Assembly: GCF_000241265.1 (NCBI RefSeq)
Contig: NZ_BAEE01000033.1
Location: 1-33,105 of the forward strand
Direction: 5' to 3'
Length of the DNA: 33,105 nucleotides
Origin: Gordonia araii NBRC 100433
GTDB taxonomy: Bacteria; Actinomycetota; Actinomycetes; Mycobacteriales; Mycobacteriaceae
The notes under the pieces were generated by a model that was given only the letters and a program-made list of their open reading frames with translations, did no database searches and had not been told where the DNA came from. The position numbers and the translations under genes are program-made. Numbering within the stretch: the first letter of the stretch is position 1; every line of letters begins with the position of its first letter. This document shows positions 32,673-33,105 of this stretch, piece by piece.

Positions 32673-33105
32673 ATGGTGTTTGATCCGCGGGTGTTTCCTA
32701 TCACGGATCAGCCTGTCTGGCATAGCGGGGTCTACCGGCTGGTGGATGGTCGGTGGTATCAGTCGAGGGACAGGCAGACGGTGGTCAGGGTCTATAGTTC
32801 GAATCTAGATTCGATTCCGAGTGGGTTCGAGTCGCTGGTGAATCCTGATGGCTGGGAGAAAGAACACTATTCGGGCTATCGGGATGTCTCGCCGCAGGAG
32901 TGCGGACCCAGTGTCCGCGTCGAGAATCTATGTATTTGGAAGAACATTGTGTGGTCGGTCAGTGGTGTCAGTGTCGCGGATGGCGGTGCGTGGCGGTTGA
33001 AGAGCCGCGGGGTCTTGGAGGGGGATTATCCCGATTTTCGACCGATTGCTAAAGATGCTGAACTTGGGCATTGGCCGGGTATCTTCTTTTGGGCTCGCGG
33101 GGAAC
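32673..33105 (+). CDS. Unknown protein, 3' end beyond the window
   Basis: The frame is open from ATG 32673 to the right edge (144 codons) with a GGGCGAGG ribosome binding site. An in-frame GTG two codons earlier is an alternative start. The protein begins MVFDPRVFPITDQPVWHSGV and is rich in aromatic residues and short strands (YRLVDGRWYQSR; TVVRVYSS; DGGAWRLKSRGV). It has no signal peptide. I do not recognise a family. It follows the immunity gene by 32 nt on the same strand and probably shares its transcript, so it could be a second immunity factor or the start of another toxin-related gene. Confidence 0.6.
   Translation, partial: MVFDPRVFPITDQPVWHSGVYRLVDGRWYQSRDRQTVVRVYSSNLDSIPSGFESLVNPDGWEKEHYSGYRDVSPQECGPSVRVENLCIWKNIVWSVSGVSVADGGAWRLKSRGVLEGDYPDFRPIAKDAELGHWPGIFFWARGE

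Overview
The window looks like chromosomal DNA of a high-GC actinobacterium of the order Mycobacteriales, probably Gordonia or a close relative. The grounds are the complete RecC-RecB-RecD operon, the MinD-like ATPases with Pro/Gln-rich N-termini, EspG, PPE-like and WXG100 proteins, DUF3558-type lipoproteins, frequent GTG starts, and intergenic copies of a GGTCTCGATAC / GTATCGAGACC repeat. The genus is inference from gene content; no rRNA or tRNA gene is visible.

Positions 1-11861 are core-like and GC-rich. They hold a frameshifted AbiEi/DUF559-type gene cut by the left edge, a type II NADH dehydrogenase (ndh), a GNAT acetyltransferase and a hotdog thioesterase, all on the minus strand. Divergently, recC, recB and recD follow with 4- and 8-nt overlaps. 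Four starts here (ndh, GNAT, thioesterase, recC) have a TAnnnT hexamer only 6-7 nt upstream, which suggests leaderless transcripts. A repeat cluster with five 21-bp tandem units separates recD from the next, convergent gene.

Positions 12243-17225 carry two divergent paralogous MinD/ParA-like ATPases with proline-rich N-termini (EspI-like), a frameshifted membrane/PH-like gene, and a helical-repeat protein.

Positions 17245-26234 are an accessory type VII secretion (T7SS/ESX) region, with parts clearly lower in GC. On the minus strand, a helical YxxxD-bearing protein, a DUF3558 lipoprotein and an EspG-family chaperone form an operon. Divergently, a PPE-like Gly-rich protein is followed by a second DUF3558 lipoprotein. 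The two lipoprotein genes form an inverted duplication of about 1 kb with long identical blocks and sharply diverged patches. A third, more distant DUF3558 lipoprotein lies in an operon with a 395-aa protein whose N-terminal half vaguely resembles the immunity proteins nearby. Then come a two-module immunity-like protein (YezG/DUF600-like module plus a second module) and a small gene encoding the second module alone.

Positions 26333-33105 are a polymorphic-toxin cassette: a YbaB/EbfC-like protein, a WXG100 protein, a 1651-aa CpnT-like toxin and its overlapping immunity gene, then a truncated unknown gene. The toxin has an ESX-type helical N-terminus, hydrophobic helices, a long Asp/Ser/Thr/Gly/Pro linker, a papain-like domain (Cys1253, His1335, Asp1350) and a C-terminal NS_2-type nuclease domain (DGGH at 1560-1563). 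The overlapping 154-aa YezG-like protein is the probable immunity factor for the nuclease. No ESX core gene (eccB, eccC, eccD, mycP) is visible, so the substrates presumably use a secretion machine encoded elsewhere. The most interesting points are the two-warhead toxin, the fused and standalone immunity modules, and the inverted lipoprotein pair with its mosaic identity.
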